Shown one piece after another: positions 16,388 through 24,927 of a DNA stretch of 64,000 nucleotides. The DNA is taken from NCBI RefSeq assembly GCF_900102875.1, contig NZ_FNGH01000002.1:62001-126000 (forward strand), in the 5' to 3' direction. A model generated the notes under the pieces. That model saw only the letters and a list, made by a program, of their open reading frames with translations, was not told the DNA's origin and made no database searches. The DNA comes from Franzmannia pantelleriensis (GTDB lineage: Bacteria; Pseudomonadota; Gammaproteobacteria; Pseudomonadales; Halomonadaceae). A program made the translations under genes and the position numbers. The first letter of the stretch is position 1, and every line of letters starts with the position of its first letter.

Positions 16388-17512
16388 ATGCAATCAGACG
16401 GTACGCCAGGCGCGCTGCAGCAGGGGCATGCGGGCCAGTGCCTGGTGGCGACCGGCGACTGGACGCTGGTTCACTATGCGACGCTGTGTGGGGAAGTCGA
16501 GCGCAATCGGGGCGCCGAGGCCCTTGAGCTGGATCAGGTACTGAGGCTGGACACCGCGGGTGTGGTGCTGTTTGCCCGGCTGCTCGGGGTCGAGCGATTG
16601 CGCCTGGTGGCCGATGGCGATAGGTCGCTCAGCGCCGAGCGGCGTGCGCTGCTGCGTACGGTCTGTGATGCGCTGGACAAGGTCCAGCAGCAGCCCGAGC
16701 AGCGCGCTCCGTCAGCGCTCACCGATGGGCTGGCGCGTATCGGCCAGGCGGTCCAGCTGCATCTTCAGAACCTCGTCGGCCTGTTGGGGTTCATCGGGCT
16801 GACATTGGCCATCGCGGCGCGGCTGATATGGCGCCCCCGTCGTTGGCGGATGAATGCACTGATGAGCCAAATCCAGTATACCGGCTTGAACGCGCTGCCG
16901 ATCGTGGCCCTGCTGACCTTCATGATCGGCGCGGTAGTGGCGTTCCTCGGCGCCACGGTGCTCGATGCCTTTGGTGCCAGTGTCTACACCGTCGATCTGG
17001 TAGCCTACTCCTTCATGCGTGAATTTGGCGTGCTGCTGGCGGCGATTCTGGTGGCTGGCAGGACCGCCAGTGCCTTCACCGCCCAGATCGGTTCGATGAA
17101 GGTCAACGAGGAGATCGACGCGCTGCGCGTCCAGGGCTTCGATCCGGCCGAATGGCTGGTCCTGCCGCGGGTCCTTGCGCTGCTGATCACCTTGCCGCTG
17201 TTGGCCTTTGTCGGCCTGGTGTCGGGGTTGCTGGGAGGCGGCCTGGTGGCGCTGCTGGCCCTCGACATCCCGCTGGGCCGGATCATGGCCATCTACCGCG
17301 ATGTGCCGCTGCAGCACTTCCTGGTAGGCATGGGCAAGGCCCCGCTGTTTGCGTTTCTGATTGCCGTGATTGGCTGCCGTGAGGGGTTTCGCGTCAGCGG
17401 TAGCGCCGAGTCGGTGGGCCAGCACACCACCTCGAGCGTAGTGCAGAGCATTTTCGTGGTGATTCTGGTCGATGCCCTGGCGGCGCTGTTCTTCATGGAG
17501 ATGGGCTGGTGA
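16388..17512 (+). CDS. MlaE-type lipid ABC transporter permease with N-terminal STAS domain
   Basis: 374 residues. Residues ~15-110 resemble a STAS domain (GDWTLVHY, LRLDTAGVVLFARLL). Residues ~130-374 are the MlaE permease with FMIGAVVAFLGA, GRTASAFTAQIGSMKVNEE and DALRVQGFDP. In E. coli the STAS subunit MlaB is separate, so this is a fusion of the two roles. First gene of a four-gene MCE operon: its TGA overlaps the ATPase start. Role: lipid movement between the inner membrane and periplasm. Confidence 0.9.
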   Translation: MQSDGTPGALQQGHAGQCLVATGDWTLVHYATLCGEVERNRGAEALELDQVLRLDTAGVVLFARLLGVERLRLVADGDRSLSAERRALLRTVCDALDKVQQQPEQRAPSALTDGLARIGQAVQLHLQNLVGLLGFIGLTLAIAARLIWRPRRWRMNALMSQIQYTGLNALPIVALLTFMIGAVVAFLGATVLDAFGASVYTVDLVAYSFMREFGVLLAAILVAGRTASAFTAQIGSMKVNEEIDALRVQGFDPAEWLVLPRVLALLITLPLLAFVGLVSGLLGGGLVALLALDIPLGRIMAIYRDVPLQHFLVGMGKAPLFAFLIAVIGCREGFRVSGSAESVGQHTTSSVVQSIFVVILVDALAALFFMEMGW

Positions 17513-18324
17513 TGAGCGAACGACGCGAGGGGCCACTTGAGCCGGGGGAGCCAATCATCCAGGTGCGTGGGCTACAGAATCGCTTCGGCGAGCATGTGGT
17601 GCACGACCGGCTCGACCTGGATGTGATGCCCGGCGAGATCCTGGGCGTGGTAGGCGGCTCCGGTAGCGGCAAGTCGGTGCTGCTGAGAAGCATCGTCGGC
17701 TTGCTGCGGCCCAGCGGTGGCGAAGTGAGCATGCTGGGCGAGCAACTCGATCAGCTTTCGGAGCGCCGTCGCGTGCTGCTGGAGAGGCGCTGTGGCGTGC
17801 TCTTCCAGCAGGGCGCGCTGTTCTCTTCACTGAATGTAACCCAGAACGTGGCGCTGCCGCTGCGCGAGCACCTGCAGCTGCCGCGTGCAGAGGCCGAGCA
17901 TCTGGCCGAGGTCAAGCTGGCGCTGGTCGGATTGCCGCCACATGCCGGAAGGCTAGCGCCATCCGAGCTTTCCGGGGGCATGATCAAGCGTGCCGCCCTG
18001 GCCAGGGCGCTGGCCCTGGACCCCGACATCCTGTTTCTCGACGAGCCCACCGCCGGGCTCGACCCCATCGGTGCCGCTGCCTTCGACCAGCTGCTGCTGA
18101 CGCTGAGAAACGCCTTTGGCTTGACGGTCTTCCTGGTGACCCACGACCTGGATACCCTCTACACCGCCTGCGACAGGATCGCTGTCCTATCCGGCAAGCG
18201 GGTGCTGGTCGCCGACACGCTCAGCGTCGTCGCACAGACCGATGACGCCTGGGTTCGCGACTACTTCCATGGTCCGCGTGGGCGCAGTGCCCAGTTGGCC
18301 GCACATGCCACGAGGGAGGCTTGA
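17512..18324 (+). CDS. MlaF-type lipid ABC transporter ATPase
   Basis: 270 residues. Walker A GGSGSGKS, Q-loop FQQGALFSSL, the signature LSGGMIKRAALARALA and Walker B ILFLDEPTAGLDP are all present and spaced normally. The LSGGMxKR form is characteristic of MCE-system ATPases. I chose the ATG at 17512, in a TGATG overlap with the permease stop; a GTG codon lies immediately before it. Energises the permease in the same operon. Confidence 0.92.
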   Translation: MSERREGPLEPGEPIIQVRGLQNRFGEHVVHDRLDLDVMPGEILGVVGGSGSGKSVLLRSIVGLLRPSGGEVSMLGEQLDQLSERRRVLLERRCGVLFQQGALFSSLNVTQNVALPLREHLQLPRAEAEHLAEVKLALVGLPPHAGRLAPSELSGGMIKRAALARALALDPDILFLDEPTAGLDPIGAAAFDQLLLTLRNAFGLTVFLVTHDLDTLYTACDRIAVLSGKRVLVADTLSVVAQTDDAWVRDYFHGPRGRSAQLAAHATREA

Positions 18325-18327
18325 GCG

Positions 18328-19269
18328 ATGGAGCCACGTGCCAATCACATCATGATCGGTGGCATTACCCTGCTGCTGATCGCCGCCATTGCGCTGTTCG
18401 GCCTGTGGCTGGCCAGGTTTGGCGATGAGCGCGAGACACTGGCGATCGACGTGGTCTTCCAGGAGGCGGTGAGCGGTCTGTCCGACGGCAGCCGCGTCGA
18501 GTACAACGGCCTGCGCGTTGGCTCGGTGAGCCGCCTGCGGCTCGATGAGGCCGACCCGACTCAGGTCATTGCGCGCATCACGGTGTCGGCGGATACGCCG
18601 GTCACTACCGACACTCAGGCGCGCATCGCCATGACCAATATTACCGGCTCGGCGCATATCCAACTGAGCACCGACTCCTTGAGCGGGCCGCCCCTGGTGG
18701 CCGAGCGGGAGGGCGAGGTGCCAGTGATCATCGCCGAGCCGTCGCCGTTTGCCCGCCTACGTGCCAATTGGGAAGAGTCGATGGGGGGCGTCAATGCGCT
18801 GATCGACAACGTCAACCAGATGTTCTCCGAAGAGAACGCCAGCAGCGTTTCCTCGCTACTGCGCCACCTCGAAGAGGTCAGCCGCTTCGCTACCGAGAAC
18901 CAGCAGCAGGCGGGATTGGCGATGGACAATCTGGCACAGGCCTCCGCTTCGGCTAACCGGGCACTCGAAAATCTCGATGGCCTGATTCTGGACACCAATC
19001 GGCTGCTGGACGTGCATGGTGAAGAGGCGATGCGCAGCGTGTCGGATACCATGCGGCGCCTGGATGGCGTGATCGCCTCGGTGGATGAGATCATCAACGA
19101 CAATCGCGGCTCCCTCGAGCAGGGCCTGCAGGGCGTGCACGCACTGGAACCGGCGATTCGCGATTTTCGCGATGCGGTCAATGCGATCGAACGCACCACG
19201 CGTCAATTCGAAGGCGACCCGGCCGGCTACATGCTGGGGCGCGAGCGCTTACCGGAGTTCAACCCATGA
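18328..19269 (+). CDS. MCE-domain (MlaD-type) lipid-binding protein
   Basis: 313 residues. One N-terminal membrane anchor (~residues 8-30), then the MCE domain (FQEAVSGLSDGSRVEYNG, residues ~46-63; VGSVSRLRL), then a long helical tail with many Gln, Asn and Glu residues to the C terminus. Such proteins form hexamers facing the periplasm and carry lipid through a central channel. The long helical tail is closer to the bridging types than to short MlaD. Starts 3 bp after the ATPase gene and overlaps the lipoprotein gene. Confidence 0.9.
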   Translation: MEPRANHIMIGGITLLLIAAIALFGLWLARFGDERETLAIDVVFQEAVSGLSDGSRVEYNGLRVGSVSRLRLDEADPTQVIARITVSADTPVTTDTQARIAMTNITGSAHIQLSTDSLSGPPLVAEREGEVPVIIAEPSPFARLRANWEESMGGVNALIDNVNQMFSEENASSVSSLLRHLEEVSRFATENQQQAGLAMDNLAQASASANRALENLDGLILDTNRLLDVHGEEAMRSVSDTMRRLDGVIASVDEIINDNRGSLEQGLQGVHALEPAIRDFRDAVNAIERTTRQFEGDPAGYMLGRERLPEFNP

Positions 19270-19859
19270 GAGCCGTCATCGCCATTCTCGGCGTTCTGGC
19301 GACGCTGCTGCTCGCCGGCTGCACCGTGTTTCCCGAGCGTGAGCCAAGGCAGGTTTACCAGTTGCCCGCCTCGCAGCTTACCGCCAGCCAGGCACCGGCC
19401 AGCGAGCGGGTGTTGCGGGTAGCCAGGCCTGCCGTGGATGAGGTGCAGGGCGGCATGGATATCGTGGTGGCGCCGGACCCGATCTCCCTCAAGAGCTATG
19501 GCCAGGCACGCTGGAGCGCCCCGGTGCCGGTAATGCTGCGCGACCACTTGATGGACGCCTTCCAGCGTGACGGACGCCTGGCGCGGGTGGTCTCCGACCA
19601 GCAGGGCGTTGCCGCGGACCTGGCGCTGGGCGGACAGCTGCGTGCCTATCGGATTCAGTATGAGCAGGGCGAACCTGAGGCATTGATCGTGTTCGACGCC
19701 CAGTTGATCGATCTCGCCGCCAACCGCCTGGCCGACAGTCGGCGTTTCGAGGTGCGTGATGCGCTCGGGGATGCCTCCGTCGAGCAGGCCGTGATGGCCC
19801 TCTGGCGTGCCACTGAGCGACTCTCCAGCGAGTTGGTGGAGTGGACGGTGGCCGAGTAG
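19266..19859 (+). CDS. PqiC-type ABC transport auxiliary lipoprotein
   Basis: 197 residues. The signal peptide ends in the lipobox LLLAGC, so Cys would be lipidated. The mature part begins with a YQLP-type strand typical of the PqiC/DUF330 family, which sits at the outer membrane as the acceptor end of some MCE systems. ATGA overlap with the MCE gene. The set permease-ATPase-MCE-lipoprotein is a complete transporter without the MlaA/MlaC components used by the E. coli Mla system. Confidence 0.85.
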   Translation: MRAVIAILGVLATLLLAGCTVFPEREPRQVYQLPASQLTASQAPASERVLRVARPAVDEVQGGMDIVVAPDPISLKSYGQARWSAPVPVMLRDHLMDAFQRDGRLARVVSDQQGVAADLALGGQLRAYRIQYEQGEPEALIVFDAQLIDLAANRLADSRRFEVRDALGDASVEQAVMALWRATERLSSELVEWTVAE

Positions 19860-19891
19860 CTGGGCGCCTTGATGCTTTCCTCAAGCGGTCA

Positions 19892-19919
19892 TTGACTTCT
19901 TTAGGGTCGGGTGTATATT
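19892..19919 (+). promoter_or_regulatory. sigma70-type promoter for the MFS gene
   Basis: TTGACT (19892-19897) and TATATT (19914-19919) separated by 16 bp, close to consensus. It leaves a leader of about 90 nt before the ATG at 20019. Confidence 0.55.
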
Positions 19920-20018
19920 GCCCCGCGTCTCCCTGCACGCGGCTGGCACGGCAGGCATTCATCGGCGTTGTCTGCCACCCTTTTTCCTGTTGATTCTCAT
20001 GCCTGTGAGGCTGATTTC

Positions 20019-21425
20019 ATGTCGCGGCAACTCCTTTCCATGGCGCTGGCGCCGCTGCTGGGATTGTTCATCCTCGGTATCGGCAACGGCTTCCTCGCCA
20101 CCCTCATTACCCTGCGCCTCGACGATGCCGGCTACTCGCCGGTAGTCATCGGGTGGGTCTCCTCGGCCTACTTCATTGGCCTGGCGCTAGGCGCGGTGTT
20201 CAACGACCGGCTGCTGCTGCGCATCGGGCATATCCGCGCCTATGGCTGCTTCGCCTCGATCGTCGCCGTCACCGTGCTGCTGCAGGGCCTGTGGTTGGAC
20301 GCCTACGCCTGGTTCGTGCTGCGCCTGATCGGTGGCTGGGCCACGGTGGGCGTGTACCTGGTGATCGAGAGCTGGCTGCTGACCTCCGGCGACCAGAAGG
20401 TGCGCGGCCGACTGCTGGCGATGTACATGATCTCGCTCTACGCCGCCGGCGCCATTGGCCAGCTGCTGCTGGGGGTTACCGACGCCGCCGGGGTCACCCA
20501 GCCGTTCATGGTGGTGGGCATGCTGGCGGCGCTGTCGGTGCTACCGATGGCGATGATTCCGCGGGTGTCGCCGCTGATCGAGCACGCCGAACCGCTCTCA
20601 CCGTGGCGCCTGATGGTAGTGACCCCCACCGGGGTGGTGGGCAGCTTCGGTTCAGGGCTACTGGTGGCGGCGATCTATAGCCTGCTGCCGCTCTACCTGC
20701 AGCGGGTGGGCTTGTCGGTCAACCAGATCGGCCAGATGATGGCGGTGGTGGTGGTCGGCGCCATGCTGCTGCAGTACCCCATCGGCCGCTGGTCGGATCG
20801 CCACGACCGCCAGCAGGTACTGATTCTGATCGGCGTGTTCTGCGTAGTGATCTCGGCCGGCATGCTGTGGCTGCCGCTCAATACCTGGCTGCTGGCTGGG
20901 CTGCTGTTCCTGCTCGGCGGTGGGGTATTCGCGCTCTATCCGGTGGCGGTCAGCCATGCCGCCGACCGTGCCCCGGCCGGCGCCCTGGTACGCATGAGCC
21001 AGGGCTTGCTGCTGATCAACGCCATCGGCTCGACGCTCAGCCCGCCGCTGATCACCCCGGTGATGAGTGCGGTGGGCGACGGCGGACTGTTCTGGTCGCT
21101 GGGCGGGCTAGGGCTGATGCTGGTGGCATTCTTCATCTGGCGGCGCAGCGTGCGCCCGGCGCCGCTACCGGTGGCCCCGTTCGCGCCGAGCACGCCGATG
21201 ACCGCCGTTGGGGCCGAGCTGGGGGTGACCGAGGAGCAAGTGCAGGGCGCTATCGAGCACGAGCATGTCGAGGATCTCTCCGACCTGGTGCCCGACGTCG
21301 AGGTGGCCGAGGCGCTGGTTGGGCCGCCCCGCGAGGACGCGGTGCATATCGACTACTTCGACGTCGATGCCGAAGCCGGCCCGCATGGCGACGACCCCCA
21401 AGGAGAGTCAGACACGAGGAGTTAA
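20019..21425 (+). CDS. MFS transporter, YcaD-like, with acidic C-terminal tail
   Basis: 468 residues. Twelve predicted membrane helices. The loop motif LGAVFNDRLLLRIGH matches the MFS A-motif position, and GRWSDRHDRQQ its second-half copy. The last ~80 residues are hydrophilic and rich in Asp/Glu, and are not needed for the MFS fold. I start at 20019, where the first helix begins; the frame extends upstream into the leader without a plausible start. Substrate unknown. Monocistronic, with its own strong promoter and a structured element 35 bp after the stop. Confidence 0.85.
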   Translation: MSRQLLSMALAPLLGLFILGIGNGFLATLITLRLDDAGYSPVVIGWVSSAYFIGLALGAVFNDRLLLRIGHIRAYGCFASIVAVTVLLQGLWLDAYAWFVLRLIGGWATVGVYLVIESWLLTSGDQKVRGRLLAMYMISLYAAGAIGQLLLGVTDAAGVTQPFMVVGMLAALSVLPMAMIPRVSPLIEHAEPLSPWRLMVVTPTGVVGSFGSGLLVAAIYSLLPLYLQRVGLSVNQIGQMMAVVVVGAMLLQYPIGRWSDRHDRQQVLILIGVFCVVISAGMLWLPLNTWLLAGLLFLLGGGVFALYPVAVSHAADRAPAGALVRMSQGLLLINAIGSTLSPPLITPVMSAVGDGGLFWSLGGLGLMLVAFFIWRRSVRPAPLPVAPFAPSTPMTAVGAELGVTEEQVQGAIEHEHVEDLSDLVPDVEVAEALVGPPREDAVHIDYFDVDAEAGPHGDDPQGESDTRS

Positions 21426-21459
21426 GCGCGCTAGTCGCCTCTAAGCGAAGAACGCCGGG

Positions 21460-21544
21460 GACAGGCCGAAGAGGAGGTTCTACACCAGGGACGGTGTAGG
21501 TAGCGCCCAGGGAAGGGTTTACAGCGCCTCCTCGTAGGCCTGTC
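21460..21544. ncRNA. structured intergenic element: long outer stem enclosing two GGA hexaloop hairpins
   Basis: The outer stem pairs GACAGGCC (21460-21467) with GGCCTGTC (21537-21544) and GAGGAGG (21471-21477) with CCTCCTC (21527-21533), separated by a 3x3 internal loop. Inside are CTACACC/GGTGTAG (21480-21486, 21493-21499) with hexaloop AGGGAC, and CCC/GGG (21506-21508, 21515-21517) with hexaloop AGGGAA. Both loops present GGA in a CAGGGANG context. It could be an interspersed repeat, a processed 3' end of the MFS mRNA or a small RNA. No other copy is in this window. Confidence 0.6.
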
Positions 21545-21663
21545 GACGGAATAGTTCTGAGCGGTGCTGTCTACCTGCAATAGCGCCGCTTGCTCGCCGC
21601 CTGGGCAAGACGTTGCAAAGGGCTTATGTTAGAGCCTTATATGCAGTGCAACAGGAGCGAGCG

Positions 21664-22512
21664 ATGAGCGATATGACGATCGGCGTAGTCGGCGCCGGGA
21701 CCATGGGCCAGGGGATTGCCCAGGTGGCCATGACCAGCGGTTTCGAGGTGGTGCTGTGCGACGTTGCCGAGGCGTCCCTGGAGCGCGGCCAGGCGGCCAT
21801 CGACAAGCGCCTGGCCAAGCTGGTCGACAAAGAGAAACTCGATGACGGTGATCGCCAGGCCGCCCTGGCGCGCCTGACCGCCAGCACCGCGCTGGATGCC
21901 CTGGCCGGCTGCCAGGTGATCATCGAGGCGGCGCCGGAGAGCCCCGAGCTCAAGGAGCGGCTGTTCCGCGATCTCGACGCCCTGGCGCCGAATGCCATTC
22001 TTGCCTCCAACACCTCGTCGCTGTCGCTGACCCGGCTAGCCGCCATGTGCGAGCGCCCCGAGCGGGTGGTCGGCATGCACTTCTTCAATCCGGTGCCGGT
22101 GCTCAAGCTGGTCGAGGTGATCCGCGCCGAGCAGACCTCGGATGCTACCGTGGAAGCGGTGCAAGACCTCGCCGAGCGCCTCGGTAAGACCGCGGTGCTG
22201 ATCGCCGACGCCCCCGGCTTCGCCGTCAACCGCCTGCTGGTGCCGATGATCAACGAGGCGGCCTTCCTGCTCCAGGAGGGCGTGGCCAGCGCCGAGGACA
22301 TCGATGCCAGCATGAAGCTCGGCGCCGCCCACCCGATGGGGCCGCTGGCCCTCGCCGACCTGATCGGTCTCGACGTCTGCCTGGCGATCATGGAAGTGCT
22401 GCAGCAGGGCTTCGGCGATCCCAAGTACCGCCCCTGCCCGCTGCTCCGGCGCATGGTCGCCGCCGGCTATCTGGGCCGCAAGAGCGGCCGCGGTTTCCAT
22501 ATCTACGAGTGA
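21664..22512 (+). CDS. 3-hydroxybutyryl-CoA dehydrogenase
   Basis: 282 residues, the canonical length. NAD-binding [11 protein letters not shown] at the N terminus. The 3-hydroxyacyl-CoA dehydrogenase signature [15 protein letters not shown] lies in the middle, with [15 protein letters not shown] starting the C-terminal domain. It oxidises (S)-3-hydroxyacyl-CoA to 3-oxoacyl-CoA. The ATG at 21664 has GGAG 7 nt upstream. It lies 12 bp before the enoyl-CoA hydratase gene, forming a two-gene beta-oxidation or hydroxybutyrate unit. Confidence 0.92.
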   Translation: MSDMTIGVVGAGTMGQGIAQVAMTSGFEVVLCDVAEASLERGQAAIDKRLAKLVDKEKLDDGDRQAALARLTASTALDALAGCQVIIEAAPESPELKERLFRDLDALAPNAILASNTSSLSLTRLAAMCERPERVVGMHFFNPVPVLKLVEVIRAEQTSDATVEAVQDLAERLGKTAVLIADAPGFAVNRLLVPMINEAAFLLQEGVASAEDIDASMKLGAAHPMGPLALADLIGLDVCLAIMEVLQQGFGDPKYRPCPLLRRMVAAGYLGRKSGRGFHIYE

Positions 22513-22524
22513 GCGGAGAGCGTC

Positions 22525-23298
22525 ATGAGCGATAACCTGATCGAACGCAGCGAACGCCACGGCTTGGTCTGCCTTACCGTCAATCGGCCCAAGGCACTGA
22601 ACGCGCTCAACAGCGCGCTGCTCGATGCCCTGGCCGCCGAGCTCGACGCCCTCGAGGCCGATCCTGGCCTGCGCGGGGTAGTGATCACCGGCGCCGGCGA
22701 CAAGGCCTTCGTCGCCGGCGCCGATATTACCGAGATGCGCGAGCTGAGCGCCGCCCAGGCGCGGGACTTCGCCCAGCGCGGTCTGGCCACGCTGAAGCGT
22801 CTCGAGCGGCTGCCGGTGCCGGTGGTGGCATTGGTCAACGGCTTCTGCCTGGGCGGCGGCTGCGAGCTGGCGCTGGCCTGCGACTGGGCGGTAGCCAGCG
22901 ACAACGCCATCTTCGGCCAGCCCGAGGTGGCGCTGGGGGTGATCCCCGGCTTTGGCGGCACCCAGCGTCTGCCGCGTCGGGTCGGCCCGGCCATGGCGCT
23001 GGATCTGGTCACCACCGGGCGCAAGATCGACGCCCAGGAGGCGCTGCGTATTGGCCTGGTCAACCAGGTGATGCCCCAGGCCGAGCTCGACGCCTACGTC
23101 GAGCGTCTCGCCAAGCAGCTCGCCGGCAACGGCCCCCAGGCGGTGCGCAGCGCCAAGCAGGCGGTCCACGATGGCCTCGAGCAGGACCTCGACAGCGCCC
23201 TGGCGCTGGAGGCGAGCCTGTTCGCGCTGGCCTTCGCCGGCGATGAGCAGCGCGAGGGCATGGGCGCCTTCGTCGACAAGCGCAAGCCTAATTTCTGA
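22525..23298 (+). CDS. enoyl-CoA hydratase/isomerase family protein
   Basis: 257 residues. Crotonase motifs: [20 protein letters not shown] (oxyanion hole), [11 protein letters not shown] and [16 protein letters not shown], with both catalytic Glu residues of hydratases present. It hydrates short-chain trans-2-enoyl-CoA, the step before the dehydrogenase encoded immediately upstream. Cotranscribed. Confidence 0.9.
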   Translation: MSDNLIERSERHGLVCLTVNRPKALNALNSALLDALAAELDALEADPGLRGVVITGAGDKAFVAGADITEMRELSAAQARDFAQRGLATLKRLERLPVPVVALVNGFCLGGGCELALACDWAVASDNAIFGQPEVALGVIPGFGGTQRLPRRVGPAMALDLVTTGRKIDAQEALRIGLVNQVMPQAELDAYVERLAKQLAGNGPQAVRSAKQAVHDGLEQDLDSALALEASLFALAFAGDEQREGMGAFVDKRKPNF

Positions 23299-23319
23299 GC
23301 GGCGGCCAGCGGCAACCGC

Positions 23320-23946
23320 CTAGCGGCGGTCCTCTGCTATCCAGCCCTGCAGCTCATCGGGGCTGTCGATATCGCGGCACACGCCGGCATCGCTGACCGC
23401 TATCTCCCGATAGCGATGGCGATGCCGACGGATCACCTCGCGGGCGCCCTGGTCGCCGTCCAGTGCCGCCAGCTCGGGCCACACCTCCCGCCCGAACAGC
23501 ACCGGATGACCGGGCCGGCCTGCATGGCTGGGGCGTAGGATGGTCGCGGCGTCGGCTTGGCCTTGTAGCTGCCTCAGCGTGGCGGGGGAGATCACCGGCA
23601 TATCGCCGAGCAGCACCGCAGCGGCAACAACGCCATCTAGCTCGCGATCACCGTTCAGCGCCGCCACGGCATCGCCGATGCTGGCGCCCAGGCCGCGCTC
23701 GGCGCGGGGCGCGCGGATGATCGGCGTGGTGGCAGGTAGCCCCAGGCGCTGTGGGTCGTCGTCTTCACGCAGCACGACGCGCAGCAGGGGAAACGCCCGC
23801 TGCGCGTTCCCCAGCGTTGCGGCGAGCAGGGTGTGCTCGCCGGTCAGCTGGGCGCGGCGCTTGTCCTGGGCGCCGAAGCGCCGCGAATAGCCGGCGGCCA
23901 TGATGATCGCCACACAGGGGGTGGAGGGGGGCGGCTTAGAGTTCAT
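23320..23946 (-). CDS. MobA/MocA-type nucleotidyltransferase (molybdenum cofactor maturation)
   Basis: 208 residues. AIIMAAGYSRRFG is the NTP-transferase loop, then LGDMPVIS and GRPGHPVLFG, the pattern of MobA-like/MocA cytidylyltransferases that finish the molybdopterin cofactor. I start at 23946, overlapping the XdhC stop by 11 bp. Last gene of the molybdenum hydroxylase operon, so it likely supplies cofactor for that enzyme. Confidence 0.85.
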   Translation of the reverse strand: MNSKPPPSTPCVAIIMAAGYSRRFGAQDKRRAQLTGEHTLLAATLGNAQRAFPLLRVVLREDDDPQRLGLPATTPIIRAPRAERGLGASIGDAVAALNGDRELDGVVAAAVLLGDMPVISPATLRQLQGQADAATILRPSHAGRPGHPVLFGREVWPELAALDGDQGAREVIRRHRHRYREIAVSDAGVCRDIDSPDELQGWIAEDRR

Positions 23947-24925
23947 CGCGGGCCTTGCCGCGCTGCACGCGAAGGACATCGGCCATCACCGCCAGGGCGA
24001 TCTCCGCTGGCGCCTTGCTGCCTAGGTCGAGGCCGATGGGCATGTGCAGGCGGGCAATATCGGCGTCGCTCAGGCCGCCGGAACGGCGCAGACGCTCGGC
24101 ACGCGCCTGGGAGGTGCGCGCCGAGCCCATCACGCCGATATAGAACGCTGGGGTGCGCACTGCTTCGATCATCGCCAGGTCGTCGATGCGCGGATCATGG
24201 GTCAGGGCGACGACGGCGGTGGCGGCGTGGCAGGCGCCGGAGGCGATGAACTGCGATGGCAAGACCCGCTGCAGCTCGATGCCGTCGAGGGCGATATCGC
24301 GATGCAGCGCGTCGCGGGGGTCGCACAGTATCACCTCGAAGCCGAGGCTCTGGGCGAAGCGCGCGCAGGCCTCGGAAACCGGCGACAAGCCGGCGATGAT
24401 CAAGCGCGCCGCGGGGCCGATGCGCAGCTGGACCGTGCGCCGCTGCGGGTCGTGAACCACCCGCGGCCCGGTGCCGTCGTCGCTCAGGAAGTGGCGCCGC
24501 CCGTCGTCGAGATCGACGCAGCGCAGCAGTGGGCGCTGGCCCAGCAGGGTGGCGTGGAACACCTCCAGATGCACCAGGGTCTCGGCAGTCGCGGGCAGGC
24601 GTTCGACCAGCACGTCGAGGATGCCGCCACACGGCAGGCTGACGTGCGGGGCATCGACGCCGCCATCCTCGCTGCCACCGCCGTAGCGCAGGGTGGTCAC
24701 CGGGGCGTCGAACTCGCCGCACTGGAGGCGCTCGAGGAAGTCCTCCTCGACGCAGCCGCCGGACAGCGAACCGACATGGCGACCCTCGCCGCACACCGCC
24801 AGCAGTGCCCCCGGGGCTCGCGGCGCTGAACCGTAGGTGGCGAGGACCGTGCACAGCCACACCGCCTCGCCGTCGCGGGCCCAGCTCAGGGCCCGCTCGA
24901 TCACCTGCAGGTCGAGCTGCTGCAT
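23936..24925 (-). CDS. xdhC: XdhC/CoxF-family maturation factor
   Basis: 329 residues. An N-terminal XdhC domain (TVLATYGSAPRAPGA, SLSGGCVEEDF) and a C-terminal Rossmann-like domain (FEVILCDPRDA, FYIGVMGSARTSQAR). XdhC proteins bind sulfurated molybdenum cofactor and deliver it to hydroxylases. The ATG at 24925 is 2 bp from the stop of the large-subunit gene, so translation is tightly linked. Confidence 0.9.
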   Translation of the reverse strand: MQQLDLQVIERALSWARDGEAVWLCTVLATYGSAPRAPGALLAVCGEGRHVGSLSGGCVEEDFLERLQCGEFDAPVTTLRYGGGSEDGGVDAPHVSLPCGGILDVLVERLPATAETLVHLEVFHATLLGQRPLLRCVDLDDGRRHFLSDDGTGPRVVHDPQRRTVQLRIGPAARLIIAGLSPVSEACARFAQSLGFEVILCDPRDALHRDIALDGIELQRVLPSQFIASGACHAATAVVALTHDPRIDDLAMIEAVRTPAFYIGVMGSARTSQARAERLRRSGGLSDADIARLHMPIGLDLGSKAPAEIALAVMADVLRVQRGKARDEL

Positions 24926-24927
24926 GC

